Shown here in pieces: positions 36,191 through 48,307 of a stretch of 64,000 nucleotides of DNA; the first letter of the stretch is position 1; every line of letters starts with the position of its first letter. This stretch comes from Eumeta japonica (taxonomy: Eukaryota > Arthropoda > Insecta > Lepidoptera > Psychidae), in assembly GCA_005406025.1 (NCBI GenBank), contig BGZK01000098.1, forward strand, positions 620,001 to 684,000, given 5' to 3'. A program made the translations under genes and the position numbers. The notes under the pieces were generated by a model, which had not been told where the DNA came from, ran no database searches, and saw only the letters and a list, made by a program, of their open reading frames with translations.

Positions 36191-38709
36191 CTGAAAAAAA
36201 TTTATTAACAAAAGTATATTTGTTTTCATCAAATTGGTTGTCTAGTGCAATACAATTTTAGTGATATACGAGCAACAAAGCTTCATATTCATAACGTAGA
36301 ATCTTGTCGCTTGCGACAATATCGTCGATTAATATATAACGTTATATTGACGATTCTTGAAATTATAGTTACTAAAACCACTTTCAAAACGTTTATCCGG
36401 ACGCAACTCTAACTTCTTTACTAACAATGTATTATTAAATCGGACGTACTGTTCACACAAAGTGTACGTTACCGCACCTTTGACCGTTCGGTACTTTACA
36501 GTGTTGCCTTACTTCTCAATACGAGCACCAGTCAATTTTTAATGTATCCGCTAACTCGATATGATTATACTTTCTTCGACACTATTGGTTTACAAAATTA
36601 AAAGCCATCGTTTTGTATGCCCAACAATAAACAACGCTTAAATATGATCAATCTTTGTGTCGATTTTTGGACTTATGTCGTACGAGCAGTATTTGCGAAG
36701 GGCTTCGTCACGTAGTCAGAGAAATCTCGCGCTTTTCTAGACGTATTCAAATTATGGGGTGTAGCGTTCAGCACTTTTTAAATTCACAGGTGGCGACACT
36801 AACGCAAGTATGCCGGGACGCCAGCCGATCTAAAACTGACACTTTTTGTACTCAGTCAGAATCGGTGTGCTTGTATAGTATATCTATTTGAAGTAAAACT
36901 TAAGAAACCGTTACAGTATGTTTTTACGTAAGTTTATTCTCCCTATATTTATGAACTACTACGTGAAAACTAGTGGGGAGGGGGTAGGGATCTCGGCGGT
37001 ATGGGTATGTTGCCTAAATGGGCAATGACACAGTTGTAAACAATTCGTAATTGCTTTTAATTTATTTTTCCGTAGACCCTTTGGCATTACGAGCGAGATT
37101 TGAAGTACGACTACTAGCCGGAGATGAGAGATGAATGTAAAACGTGAAAGAATTTATTTAATGTCCATGCGGATCTTAGCTGGAATCATCATTAAATAAT
37201 CATTTCTAACGTTTTTCATCATATCCATTATTCCATTATTCGATATATTATAGTCCTATTTTGTAGTTTAAACTTAGCCAATCATAAGAACATTAATCAT
37301 AATAATAGACCATTATAATTTTTTTTTATTTTAATAATAAAAATAATAACAATGAAAGGCGATGTGCAGCTTAAACATTTTTAGATTGTCGACTAATAGG
37401 TATTACTGAGTGAAAACGCATAAGCTATATATATGAATTTATATAATTTATGGACGCGCTTTTAACATCAATGAAAAGCATCAAACGACCTCTTACGTAA
37501 CAACGACAGTCAAGGTATTTACATAAAGTACAATTAGTCAGGTCGAGGGAAATGAAATCGGCGTTATTTCGCTGCGATAAAATATGACGATTGAACACAA
37601 TGTTCGTGTGAATGTGGAGAGAACAAATTTATGAAAAAAAAAATTGTTTTTTGTTAGTTTTTCAATTTGTGGATGTAACTTTTTTGTCTTCAAATAGTAC
37701 CTTATCAACCTTTCGTCGTATTTTAATATGAGGAAAAGACTATTTACTGAATGTAAAGATATGCTCAAAAACCTTTGCAAAAAGCCATACCGGTAACAAT
37801 AATACAAGAAACTGGTGTAATGTAAAGTAAGCTCTCTCAAATAAATAATTAGGTAAAATAGACTTATTAAGAATCTAATTAGATGTATGTTTCATGTTTA
37901 TTTAAAAGTAGGATGTTAATGGCTAAGATAATAATAGAAAACATTACTTATGTATTATTATAAACTTTAAATACGAATGTTATGTGAAATATGAATGTTT
38001 CAAATATATACAGAATATTTAAAATTTCTAAATAAAATCAACATAAATTTTACAATAATTTGTATTGTCATCTATCGACTGTATTTTTCTAAGAATATTT
38101 CTTTAATTTTAAGACCGTTTGGAATACTTTCCATTCTTAATATAGGCAAATAAAAACAGTGATACACCTGTTTATAATTATTCGGGCATATTTCACCTAT
38201 TATTTCGTTTGTACACTTTATTGGAATAAGATATAATTTTTAAATGTATGAATCGTTTATCGATACCGTATAAAGTACGAAAATCACATTAAAAAACACT
38301 ACCTAAATACTCGTGAATACATATGAAACCCACGTAATTTCGCACTGCCGATCTTCTCCGATAGGGGAAATAGAGCAGAGTAGCTTAAGTTATGATACGG
38401 GGGGCGCTTGGCCAATGCCACTCAAGTACCTAATTACATCTTTTAAAATTCTAGTGAACCTTCCACAGGTTGATCCGCGAGTGGAAGGCCTTTAATAGGC
38501 GTTGAGTCAAGAAACCGGCCAATGTGGTAGTCGGATTTGCACGTTCAGGGTTTCAGAGATGCCAACTTGAAAGTGGATTAGGTATGAAATATTTTTTTAA
38601 TGGTTGAAAAATTAAACCGGGAGACACAAAATTAATCGGCGACTTGGTAAATTATTAAACATCAAATTATTTAATTTCATTTAATTCCCCTGTTGTAAAA
38701 ACCTACCCG

Positions 38710-39295
38710 ATGGTACAATATTCACACAATGGCGTGCGTAAGAAAATTTTATTTCATACTATTTTGTGGCGTTTACAGTGTTGCCAAGTGTCCCGATTTT
38801 AACGGGACGTTCCGCATAACAGCCGATTTTTTAAATGTCCCGCCGGGACAAGTATGTATCCCGCATTATGATATTATTCGCTTAGAAAAAGAAACAAAAC
38901 AATCAAAGGGTAATATTTTACCGAATACATATTTTCATAACCCATTTCATTTCAATATAAATAAATACAAAGCTTAGCTTTGTATTTATGAAATGAATAC
39001 TTCATAAATACAAAGCTATGAAATGAAATGGACAACTACAAATACAAAGCTAAGCTTTGTATTTGTTGTTGTCCAGCGTCAAAATGCTTTGGCCCGAATT
39101 TTTTATTCAATTTAAGTACATATACCGAATTTTTGGAAAGAAATACCTGGCAATACTTTCATAACATACTTTCCTGCACAACTTCATAAAAATCGATGAA
39201 AAAAATGGCGGAGATATAAAACTATGACATACGAATGGACAGAAACGGTAAAAGTATATAGGTCCCTTTTTTATTTTGGCTACGGAACCCTAAAC
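38710..39295 (+). repeat. Probable repeat with nested palindromes
   Basis: A GTCCCGATTTTAACGGGACG motif at about 38792 is followed by two adjacent hairpins with the same core. One is about 38950-38995 around AAATACAAAGCTTAGCTTTG. The other is 39030-39074, where GGACAACTACAAATACAAAG pairs with CTTTGTATTTGTTGTTGTCC. The block ends near GGCTACGGAACCCTA, like the ends of the repeats at 16.5 and 40.9 kb. The 82-residue frame at 38729-38977 starts with a hydrophobic stretch but runs into the palindrome, so it is not called as a gene. Confidence 0.4.
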
Positions 39296-39927
39296 ACTGA
39301 ACGATATAAGCGCGACGTCGAACCTCACAAACGGGCGTGTCGAACATTGTCTATTACTGGATAGTTGTCTCTCAAAACTCCAATATTTTGTGAATAAAAA
39401 TATTTTAAAGCGTTGATATATCGACCGCAAAACAGACGTGGTATTCGACAACACTATAATATGAAGTTTGATTGTAAAATAAACGGGTATTACACAAGGT
39501 TCGGCTCACAGAACGCGAAGAGAGAGCCTCTTTATGTTCTGTGGGACGGCCTATGCGTAATATGCCGTATTACATCAGTGGAATGTTAAAATGAAATATG
39601 CCATTTATTAAATTTAACTTGTTTTTTTTAATAGTTCTCATAATTGAATGAATTACCTAATGCCTAGCCACAGATAGCAAAATATACGGTTCATGTAATT
39701 TGAGGAAAACATAAGTTTTAATATTAGAATAATTGTGCGGCTCGTAATTTTATTTTCTATTATTACAGTGAATTTACTGTGTACTAGCATTAGTTTGCGG
39801 CTTCGTCTGAATAGGCATAGATTGTACTGATTAATTTTTATGCCGAACGATACTTCAATCATTATTTTCATCTCGAAACTGCTCTCGATTTCAAATTCCA
39901 GGTATTCAATAGTCTATACGAGTCAAA

Positions 39928-40183
39928 CAGCGGTGTGTTTCAAATTCTCATTTGCAATAGTTAATTGTTAACTGTTAAAGTTAAAAACTAACATGTGAAA
40001 ACATCAGTAATCTTAGAGATTGACATAAATGACATTCGTGACATTAATTTAATGTCATAAAACCTTTAACTAACTTAGTCGACTGCCGATTGAAATTAAA
40101 ATAACGTATTTTGACGTATTTAGTTTTTAACTTTAACAGTTAACAGTTAATTATTTCGATAAAGTGTTTAAAGCACATCGCTG
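39928..40183. mobile_element. MITE with about 60-bp terminal inverted repeats
   Basis: Starts CAGCGGTGTGTTTCAAATTC and ends in the reverse complement-like TTTAAAGCACATCGCTG. Sub-terminal TTAACTGTTAAAGTTAAAAA on the left is mirrored by TTTTTAACTTTAACAGTTAA on the right. It is 256 bp, non-coding, and related by its termini to the larger element at 7125-8028. No clear target duplication is seen. Confidence 0.75.
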
Positions 40184-40906
40184 ATAATGATCGTTTTTAA
40201 AAATTTTGTCTCTCTTTGTGTACGTACGAACCAAGAAACTACTGCATAAACAAACTTTTACTGATTTTTCAGTTACATTCAATAGTTAATAGATAAACAT
40301 GAAAACGCCTATATTAAAATTACACGTGCAAAAATAATCTGTATTTGTTTGTGTATATATTATCAACAAATACCTATCAAGAAAATTATCTGGAAACTAA
40401 AAGACGCGCTTAATGTTAAGAAAATTACTTTATGATTTTTATCTGATTTTCTGAAATCTATTCAAATCGGGATCAAAATCGAATCCAACATTTAGATCGA
40501 GACTGCGATAGGAAAAAAAAAAACGGGTATTTTATATTCGTATGAACTAATATGAAATGAAATTTGTGGAGCGATTGTTAACATTTAGACAATATCTATT
40601 TTATAGTATAACTATAGAATAGTTAGGTAAAGAGAACGTTAATACGGAATACTAAAGATGCACGTAATAAAAGTGCACGCCCTCTTTTCTCATTTACAAT
40701 ACATGATTTATGTTTGTATTTAACGTGAAATATTCTCCGTTAAATATATAGAATTTTTCTGATAACAAATACAAACTATTTCATCACCTCTGCGACACGA
40801 AAAAATCGTTTTTGATGCATATGCCATGAGTTAGGAATCGACCTTTCTCGCGAGTGCATATTTTATGTATCGCCTACGACGAAAATAAAAGAGAAATTAT
40901 AAAAAA

Positions 40907-42563
40907 AACCGGCCAAGTACGAGTCGGACTCGCGCACCGAGGGTTCCGTACGAACCTGTGTATAAATAAAATTTCACCCATCACGACAATCGAGTCATAG
41001 TTATGGTATTTTTATTGCAAAATGAAATCCATAACATTACAATGTGGAAAGCTGAAGGAGTGTAAATTTAAAACTAAGATCTCTATATCGTTTCAGTAAT
41101 CCTTTATTTTATATTAACACATATCATTTATTATGTAATATAATTGAAATACCTACACTAGCCTTGCAGCAGTCTTGCAAAAGTTCGTTTATCAAAGTTA
41201 CTTATTTACAAAGCTTTTTTATTCTCTATTTAGAAATCTGATTCAAAAATACTAATTAAGTATTAAATTTGAACGAGATCTGTAAATGGTGACTGAAAAA
41301 GGTATGAATAGTATCATATTGAACATTGAAGTTCGATAAAACCTTATCTATAGTTGTACTACTGCTTGTAGTATTAGTGTTTATTAACGGAAATATGTTT
41401 ATGGATGAAAAATATGTGGAAATTCAATTTTGGGGATTCATTCTAAAATCGATATTGAAGTCTCCCCCAACAGTCAGACGAGAACATGAAGTATACCTAT
41501 TGAGGTTGCTACCGTATATTGTAGTATTTATACATTCTATTGCAATATTAATTTGGCATTGTGGTGACCTATATACAGTTATCACTCTGACATTAAACAT
41601 TGCAAAATGCAAGCATTCACAATGGCCGTTTGTAGCGCCTAGGTTATTCAAATACTATCTTTTACATGATCCACTTGTCACGGCATCCTTAAGATTGCGA
41701 CGTACTTACACGACACAATGTTGTCTCCTCCCCTCTCGCGGTCAATGCGGTAACTATATTTATGTTTATAATTTTTTTAAAGCTTAAAGGCAATTAGACC
41801 TAAGTATTTGATTTGAATTTCAACTTGATACTCCTACGCGTTCATAATGAAAAGGGTAATAAGTTTATAATTTAAAAAAAAATTATATTATGTGATGTAA
41901 CTAAAAATTTAAAGTTTACGGAATTTTTCCTTTATGTGTGCTATAAAACGTTGCTTCATGCTAAATTTCAAAATTATAGGTCGACTGGAAGTACCCTTTA
42001 GGTTTTGATAACCTTGCGAGTGGTTGCGAGTTTCAAAATATGCGGCTTAAATTGCTGTTTCTTTTGATTGCGTTGACATAGTTTGATTTTGTTACAGCTT
42101 AAAGGTATAATAGACCTGAGTATTTAATATAAATTTAAATTTAATACTTCTACGCGTTCATGAGGAAAGGTGTAGTAAGTTTAAAATTATTAAAATATTT
42201 TTATTATATGATGTAACTAAAAATTTATGGTTTTCGTAATTTTTCCTTTATCTGCGCGTTATAAGACGTTGCTTCATACCAAATTTCAAGATTCTGATTT
42301 TACGGGAAGTACCCTGTAGGTTTTGATTCCCCTGCGAGTGTCGAAAATTTAAGGCATAAACGGCTGTATCTTTTAATTGCGTTGACTTAAAAGTTTGTTT
42401 TTTTCACAGCTCCAAGGGACAGTAGACCTGAGTATTTGATATGAATTTCAGCTTGATACCTCCACGCGTTCCTGAGAAAAGGGTCATGACAGACAGACGG
42501 ACGTACAATAAAGTGGTCCTATAAAGGTTACGCTTTTTTCTTTTGAGGTACGGAACCATAAAA
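40907..42563 (+). mobile_element. GGGTTCCGTA-type repeat with internal tandem duplication
   Basis: The left end reads CCGGCCAAGTACGAGTCGGA, then CTCGCGCACCGAGGGTTCCG. The right end reads GACAGACAGACGGACGTACA, then TGAGGTACGGAACCATAAAA. Its interior contains units starting at 41782, 42097 and 42409 (GCTTAAAGG / GCTCCAAGG, then TAGACCTGAGTATTT), a degenerate tandem of about 312-315 bp. A LINE endonuclease fragment is nested in antisense near 41.5 kb. It lies inside the large intron. Confidence 0.7.
41424..41651 (-). mobile_element. LINE endonuclease-domain fragment
   Basis: The minus-strand reading contains VITVYRSP, then after about 37 residues LTVGGDFNIDF. These are hallmark blocks of the apurinic-type endonuclease of CR1/Jockey-group non-LTR elements (VYRPP... 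and GDFNID). It is short, isolated, stops at both ends, and is dead. The longer plus-strand frame over it (41326-41787) is treated as its antisense shadow. Confidence 0.5.
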
Positions 42564-44091
42564 ATTACACCCAATGGATATACAGGAAAAACGAATGGCC
42601 CATAACGATTATTCGAACTTGGACATAAATAAAATATTGATTTTGACTTTAGGTTAGATCACCTTTTGATGTGATGAATTCAAAATTCTATCAAATTTAT
42701 AATCTATTAAATATCTCTTTAAAAAATGTCTCATGTGACAATTTCCACATGGCCCGAGAATCGCCTCCCAGGTGTAATATAAAAGGTTCTTTTCTCTAGA
42801 GAGAAAAAGCAATTCCAATTTCGAACGTAAACCAATGAATCATATTTAAGGCACGTTCCGAAACCAATTCCGCGTAGTTTTATTCGTTAGTTTTTTTTTT
42901 CTTTTGCCCAATATTTTAACCTTAAAATTGTTGATATTAAGAAATTATCTTTTAACAAATGTATAAACATTTGAAACGCAATAAGTACAAAATAATCCCT
43001 TATAAATATTTAACATTAAATTTATTATTTTTCTTAAATATTATTATATATAATTAATTATTATATATATACACACACATATTCATGCGTTTTTCCGTTA
43101 GAAGAAAGGAAAGGTGGATATTTCAGACGAGACCAAATTTATTTGCATCTCAAACCTTTGAATTCTTCGCTACGCTCAAGAATTCTGCCTTGAATTACTA
43201 TTCGCTCGCGATCTGATTATGATATCCTTCGCTTATTTGGAATTCAAAATAAATTCTCGCTATAAAAACCGAATTTGCTCTCTCACCGAATAAATGACGA
43301 TTTTCACACTGTATTTACTTTGAGGGTATCAAAAATGTTATTAAATTTCGAAGGCATTTCGCATCTAATCGTTTTTATTGTAAATATGGTCTTACGAAAA
43401 AAACTGTATCAGAATTTTGGGGCTGATTCGCCAGAACCGATAAAAAATAACCATGTTTACATAATTAACACATCCCGCCATATTTCATACAATTAAGTAA
43501 CAACACCAGTTTGGAATACTGATTCATAGCTAAATATTACATACAATGTCCCCCGACCGAATTTTCAATTCCTATAACATACGCCTCCTTCTTCGGCTTC
43601 GTCTTAAATTATGACATTTTCAAGTTGAAATAATATAAACATAAGAGCCAGCGAGGAAGCAATGAGTAGCTTTTAAGGAGTCATCCAAACGAATACGTGA
43701 GCTTAGAATGGGGGGCTTGCAAAATCTCACTAAATCTCATTTTGGAGGATAGGGGTCAATGCAAATTTCACGTCAACTGTGAGATTCAGGGAAAGTGCAT
43801 ATCATCTTCTACTATTCGTAATATCAACATTTTGAACAAATTTAATTAGTACAGGAAAATCTTGTGTGACATTTTTTTTTAATTCAGAACGCTTTGGACC
43901 GCATTAATAAAAAATCAGTTCAGGTCATAAATGAACGACCCTTAAAACGAGCACACACACGAAATGTAGGCAAAAAAAACCATTAAATCTATAATGCAAT
44001 TTTCTTTCATCTCCATTCTGTGACATAAAATCGTCTCTTATCGAACTACATTAAAATAAATTATGAATATTGTAATATTTTTGCAATTTAC

Positions 44092-44148
44092 CTGAAAACC
44101 GATTCCAGCGATGATCAAAAGCAGAGCCACCTTCTCTCGCAGACCCAT
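44092..44148 (-). CDS. Signal-peptide exon of the large secreted protein
   Basis: ATG at 44148 opens MGLREKVALLLIIAGIGFQ, a classic short signal sequence (basic n-region, hydrophobic core). It is followed at once by the donor CAG|GTAAAT. Phase 0 fits the acceptor before VAVTRC at 36190, giving a continuous secretory N-terminus. A TATA box lies 36-42 bases upstream, implying a leader of about 10 nt. The same exon design (16-19 codons, phase 0) is used by the three small genes at 54-63 kb. The link to the 36.2-kb exon is an inference; no other phase-0 acceptor followed by an open exon was found between them. Confidence 0.6.
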
Positions 44149-44183
44149 CTTTGAAATAAACTTTCCGGATCACCTAACTGGCC

Positions 44184-44190
44184 ATTTATA
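44184..44190 (-). promoter_or_regulatory. TATA box of the large gene
   Basis: The minus strand reads CTTTATAAATGGC. Transcription would start about 30 nt downstream, very close to the ATG at 44148, consistent with the short leaders of the neighbouring secreted-protein genes. Confidence 0.55.
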
Positions 44191-45239
44191 AAGATTCAAG
44201 TAATTTCTACATCGATTGATACACGCGTTTATCTATTATTGCAGGCTGAACGCTGACGTCACTATAAAATAATTTAACAATCGAAAATGAAATTATCGTC
44301 TTTGAGTAAGGTTAAACACGGCTCTTATCATATATAGGAAATTGTGTATTTTTTTAATCTGAGCAATAGTTATTTCATGACTTGCAAAATCAACGGTTAC
44401 TTGCACAATGTGGTTCGTTTTGGATTTAGACATCGTAAGAAAAAAGTTGTTCTTTACTACCATCCTTAAAATACGTAATCAACGTTTAAAGAATGTATAT
44501 TTCAAGTAAGTGATCTTATCAACGACGAGTTGCACCAAGAATAAAACGTAATTTGTAAACGTAATACGTAAAATTTGGACAGATTGTCCATACATTGTGC
44601 CCGTCAAATATTACGGATTACTTTTACGAATTAGGTATTTTTGGCGCGACACACCGCCTCAAGTATTACGACACACAGGGCATGTGTATATATATATGTG
44701 AATCCGACCACTCTCATACAGATGTATTGCCATAAGAGTCCGCTTGATCATAATTTGTATTTATTTCGCCACAAATACAGTCATCTGTCTTACCTACAAA
44801 ATTACCACACCTGAATTTGTTCTTCTATTCGTCTGCTATGAACAACCTTTATTTTGCGACCTGGGTATCTGAAAATAATTAAAGTTATCAGCGGATGCAA
44901 TGACGCCTACTGACATGCGATATAAATCATGCTGCACATGACTTTTATAGTGTTCAAATTAACAGACGGTCACAAAAGTGCATTATCCCCTTCCATTTTT
45001 AATTAAAAATATCTGTGTCACTGTAGTTACGAATATTTTTATATATATTGAACGTATATTTCACTCTGATTTATTCATCAAATTCGTTTTCCTCAAGACG
45101 TAGCCAGCAAAAAAAATTTGCTAAAACCATAAAAAGATAAATCATAAAGTTATTCTATAGATCTTTTAATAACAAGTAGTGAGGGACTTGGATGCTTCAG
45201 CAAAGAAAAAGATAAATCTTTAACGTTTCCTTTCTTAAA
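44191..45239. other. Upstream region of the large gene
   Basis: AT-rich DNA that would contain the regulatory region of the large gene. No further motif can be defended. Confidence 0.35.
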
Positions 45240-46450
45240 AAGCGATAATTTAATTTACCTCATTAATGATCAGAGGTCGTCAGGATCTCCAGTGAATATG
45301 TGTGTGCCACAGGGTTCAGGTCTTGAACCATTTCTATTCCTAGTGTACATAAATGGTCTACCACATCTTGTTAAGAATGATCATGCCATTGTATTTTTTG
45401 CTGATGATACCTCTTTACTTTTTAAGATTTATAGACATCAACCAGATTTTGAGAAAGTAAACAGTACTGTCTCTGAAATCGTTGAGTGGTTTAGTGTTAA
45501 TAATCTGCTCAATGAAAGGAAAACGGAACTTGTTAAATTTTCGCTATCTAATTCTAAATTAATCGACACAAATATAATGGTCATGAACGAGGTACTGGAT
45601 ATTGTGGACACGACGCTATTTCTTGGTCTCACTTTAGATGCTAAGTTACGTTGGAATTCTCATATTACGAGATAGCGAAAATGCTTAGTTCTACAGCATA
45701 TGCAGTCAAAAGAATTCGGCGACTTACAGATGACAGCACCGCGAGACTAGTTTATTTCAATTTTTTTTTCATAGTCTCACGACTTATGGAATTTCGCTAT
45801 GGGGTCATGCGGCCGGTGTTAAAACAAATTTTTGTGCTGCAGAAGCGAGCTATTCGTGCTGTTTATGATTTTAGACCAATGACATTTATGAGAAAAATTC
45901 GAGGAGATGAATATCCCAACTTAACCATCACAATACATATACGAAAACCTGGTATACGTCAGGAAGCATATAGAATTGTTCCAAAAAAAAGGAACGACAT
46001 CTATAACATTAACACTAGACATAAGAACGATCTTATTGCTTATAAAACCCGTCTAAGCAAAGTTAACAAAACACTTAAGGGGCAGTGTATGCGCTTTTAT
46101 AATAAGATTCCAGCTGAAATTCAGAATTTGCCATTTTATGTGTTAAAATGTTTCGTCAAAAGAAAATTATATGGCAAGGGCTATTATACCGTGTCTGAAT
46201 ACATTTTAATGAAAAAAGCCCTTGGGATTGAACTGCTCGGCTATCAGGTTAATTCATATTATTTTTAAATGTCAACTAAATTATTGATTATTTAATCCTT
46301 TGTATTGATGAGTAAAAAAGAGCAACCCTTGAGATACTTGCCCATTCTTCTCAAGTTGAATCAGCATTTGGAGTGGGTGGGAATGTCGAAAAGAATTTAT
46401 TAATGACTTATTTCAAGTGTAATTTCATTACCTACAAAATATTTGATTTG
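45240..46450 (+). mobile_element. 5'-truncated LINE, reverse transcriptase C-terminal half
   Basis: Two frames. The first (45292-45662) has CVPQGSGLEPFLFLVYINGL and IVFFADDTSLL, the RT active-site FADD block. After a break at about 45660 the second runs to 46268, including VLQKRAIRAVYDFRP and LKGQCMRFYNKIPAEIQNLP. It ends in a tail TATTTGATTTGATTCGAT at about 46440, as in CR1/Jockey-like elements. The frame break shows it is inactive. A second copy of its 3' part lies inverted at 58256-58975. Confidence 0.85.
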
Positions 46451-48270
46451 ATTCGATAAGAAAATAAATCAAACTGGCCTTACGTCGAAGCATATTTTCA
46501 CTGTTAGAAATCTCTAACGTTAAAATCGAAAATTATAAATCACTTACTTCTAGAGGCGTGTTATCTGAATAGTTCATTTCAGTCATAAACGCAATACAGC
46601 GCAAAATGTAGAATATTTCTGAGAATGAGAGAAGAAAAAAGTAGAGATCTTCTTTTTTATTTAAAGTGGTGGGGGGAAACATACGTATCTACTTCGTTAA
46701 ATGTGTCATTAGGCCGTTATATCTATTTGTTCAAACAACAAAAATGTTTTGTTTAACACGTGATCACCTTACGAATTTATTGTGTTAAATAACGATTAAT
46801 GTTGCTTTAGTTAAAAATATTTTAGCTGACGTGTTCCTAGATGTTTTGATTATGTATACCGGCCAAGTGAACTACGTAGTATAATAAATGTAACGTGTAA
46901 GATTGGATTTTTCCAACTATCTGTTAAAACGATACAAAGATTGCGTTCGGTGTTACTATCAAAACGAAAGTAATGGATAAATAAATGCTTTTAGCAAATT
47001 TGTATTCATGTAGTTATTGTATCTAAAATAACTCGCGCCAATCAATATTTTGCGCGAAAATTCGGTACGGCAAAAGAAACATAAAGGTAGGATTAACGCG
47101 GTGGACCAGAAACGTATCGAATGAGGGTGGAAATGGGTGCGTCGAGGTAATTTGTTCGTCTGCAAAGGATGAATGAAAGCGGGTCGATGAAAGAAATCTG
47201 TAACGCGGCTGTGTGGGAACGCAAAAGCGTGGGAAACCTTAGAAAGTCCCCAGGAGATTGAATTGGTGGTGAGTTAAAATAAAATGTTATTTAAGGAGAC
47301 GGGACCGATGAGCTTACATTAAACGGTTGACGAATATATAGAAGCAAATGAAACATGCAAGAATAGTACTGAAGCTATTTCTAAGTCTCGTCCTATTTTT
47401 CTGAGAAATGAAATTCTGTTTATACGTGATTTTACGTGGAAAGTCTCTATAAATGAACATAACGTACCGAATGTTCTATTAATTCATTACCTAGGTAGTT
47501 TCGGGCGGATGGTATGTTTTGAGAATTTTAATATAATTTAATATATTATCAAGAATGGTTTCGGTTAGTTGTTTGCTAGATTACTATTACTAATTGATTT
47601 GGTTTTATAAACCAAACGATTTGGCATTTCGATCGGGCGTACAATATGGATGTGTTCTAATTTATCGTGTTTATTCATAGATTTTCAGATAAACAGACGT
47701 AAGTTTTGTATGTACAAACCTATACAAATTGTATAAAAGTAGGTTAAATTTTAATAAAATGTATCTTTTCGCTATCAGATGGGGCTAAATTGAAACGAAT
47801 GTGTTTCCTTAATGAAAAAATTATAATCTATTTCTATGGCATATGCTTCTACATTTTAGATAAACGAATCAGATGCACTTATGCACATTATGCTCGTGAT
47901 ATTACAAACACAAAATAATGAAGTCGCATTTAGTGTGTTTTGCCCTAAACAACTCGTTATTCAGAATGATTTTTTTCTTCTTTTTCAATATATTTTCCCG
48001 TCTTTCTTTGTAGTGAATAATTTTCTATAAGTAAAAAACTGTAATTCCGATCATTTCAAATTTTTGAGATTTGTAACTCATAATCATAGTATATTAGGTA
48101 TGTTAATGTTGAGACATGCCAACAATTATCATCAACAATTAAATAAGTATGTCTGTTTCTTAAGAAAATTGATAAGAATTAGTATTGTAATAAACAACTG
48201 GAAATAAATTATGAAATATTCTGATGAAATCAACTAATCATATAACTTATACACACTTTCTGTGTTGCTT
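46451..48270. other. AT-rich intergenic DNA, nothing recognised
   Basis: No supported gene or repeat. Confidence 0.4.
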
Positions 48271-48307
48271 TACAATCCATTCCATGTATTACATGGAATG
48301 GATTGTA
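48271..48307. repeat. Perfect 18-bp inverted repeat with one-base centre
   Basis: TACAATCCATTCCATGTA, T, TACATGGAATGGATTGTA. Such an almost spacer-free palindrome can extrude as a hairpin. It has no known association. Confidence 0.9.

Larger units (their letters stand above)
36191..44091 (-). other. Inferred 7.9-kb intron of the large secreted protein gene
   Basis: Donor CAG|GTAAAT at 44092/44091 and acceptor TTTTTTTCAG|GTA at 36191/36190 join in phase 0. The intron carries a MITE (39928), palindromes (38950-39074), a repeat composite (40907-42563) and microsatellite-like AT tracts near 43040-43080. It is inferred from sequence only; transcript support is lacking. Confidence 0.55.

Noticed and set aside
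38729..38977. 82-residue frame with signal-like start (MACVRKFYFILF)
   Set aside because: The frame contains the GTCCCG...CGGGAC repeat motif and runs into palindromic repeat DNA. No homology is recognised.
41326..41787. Plus-strand 153-residue frame starting with a hydrophobic segment
   Set aside because: It overlaps, antisense, a LINE endonuclease block (VYRSP...GDFNID) and lies inside a dispersed repeat. The hydrophobic start is likely chance.
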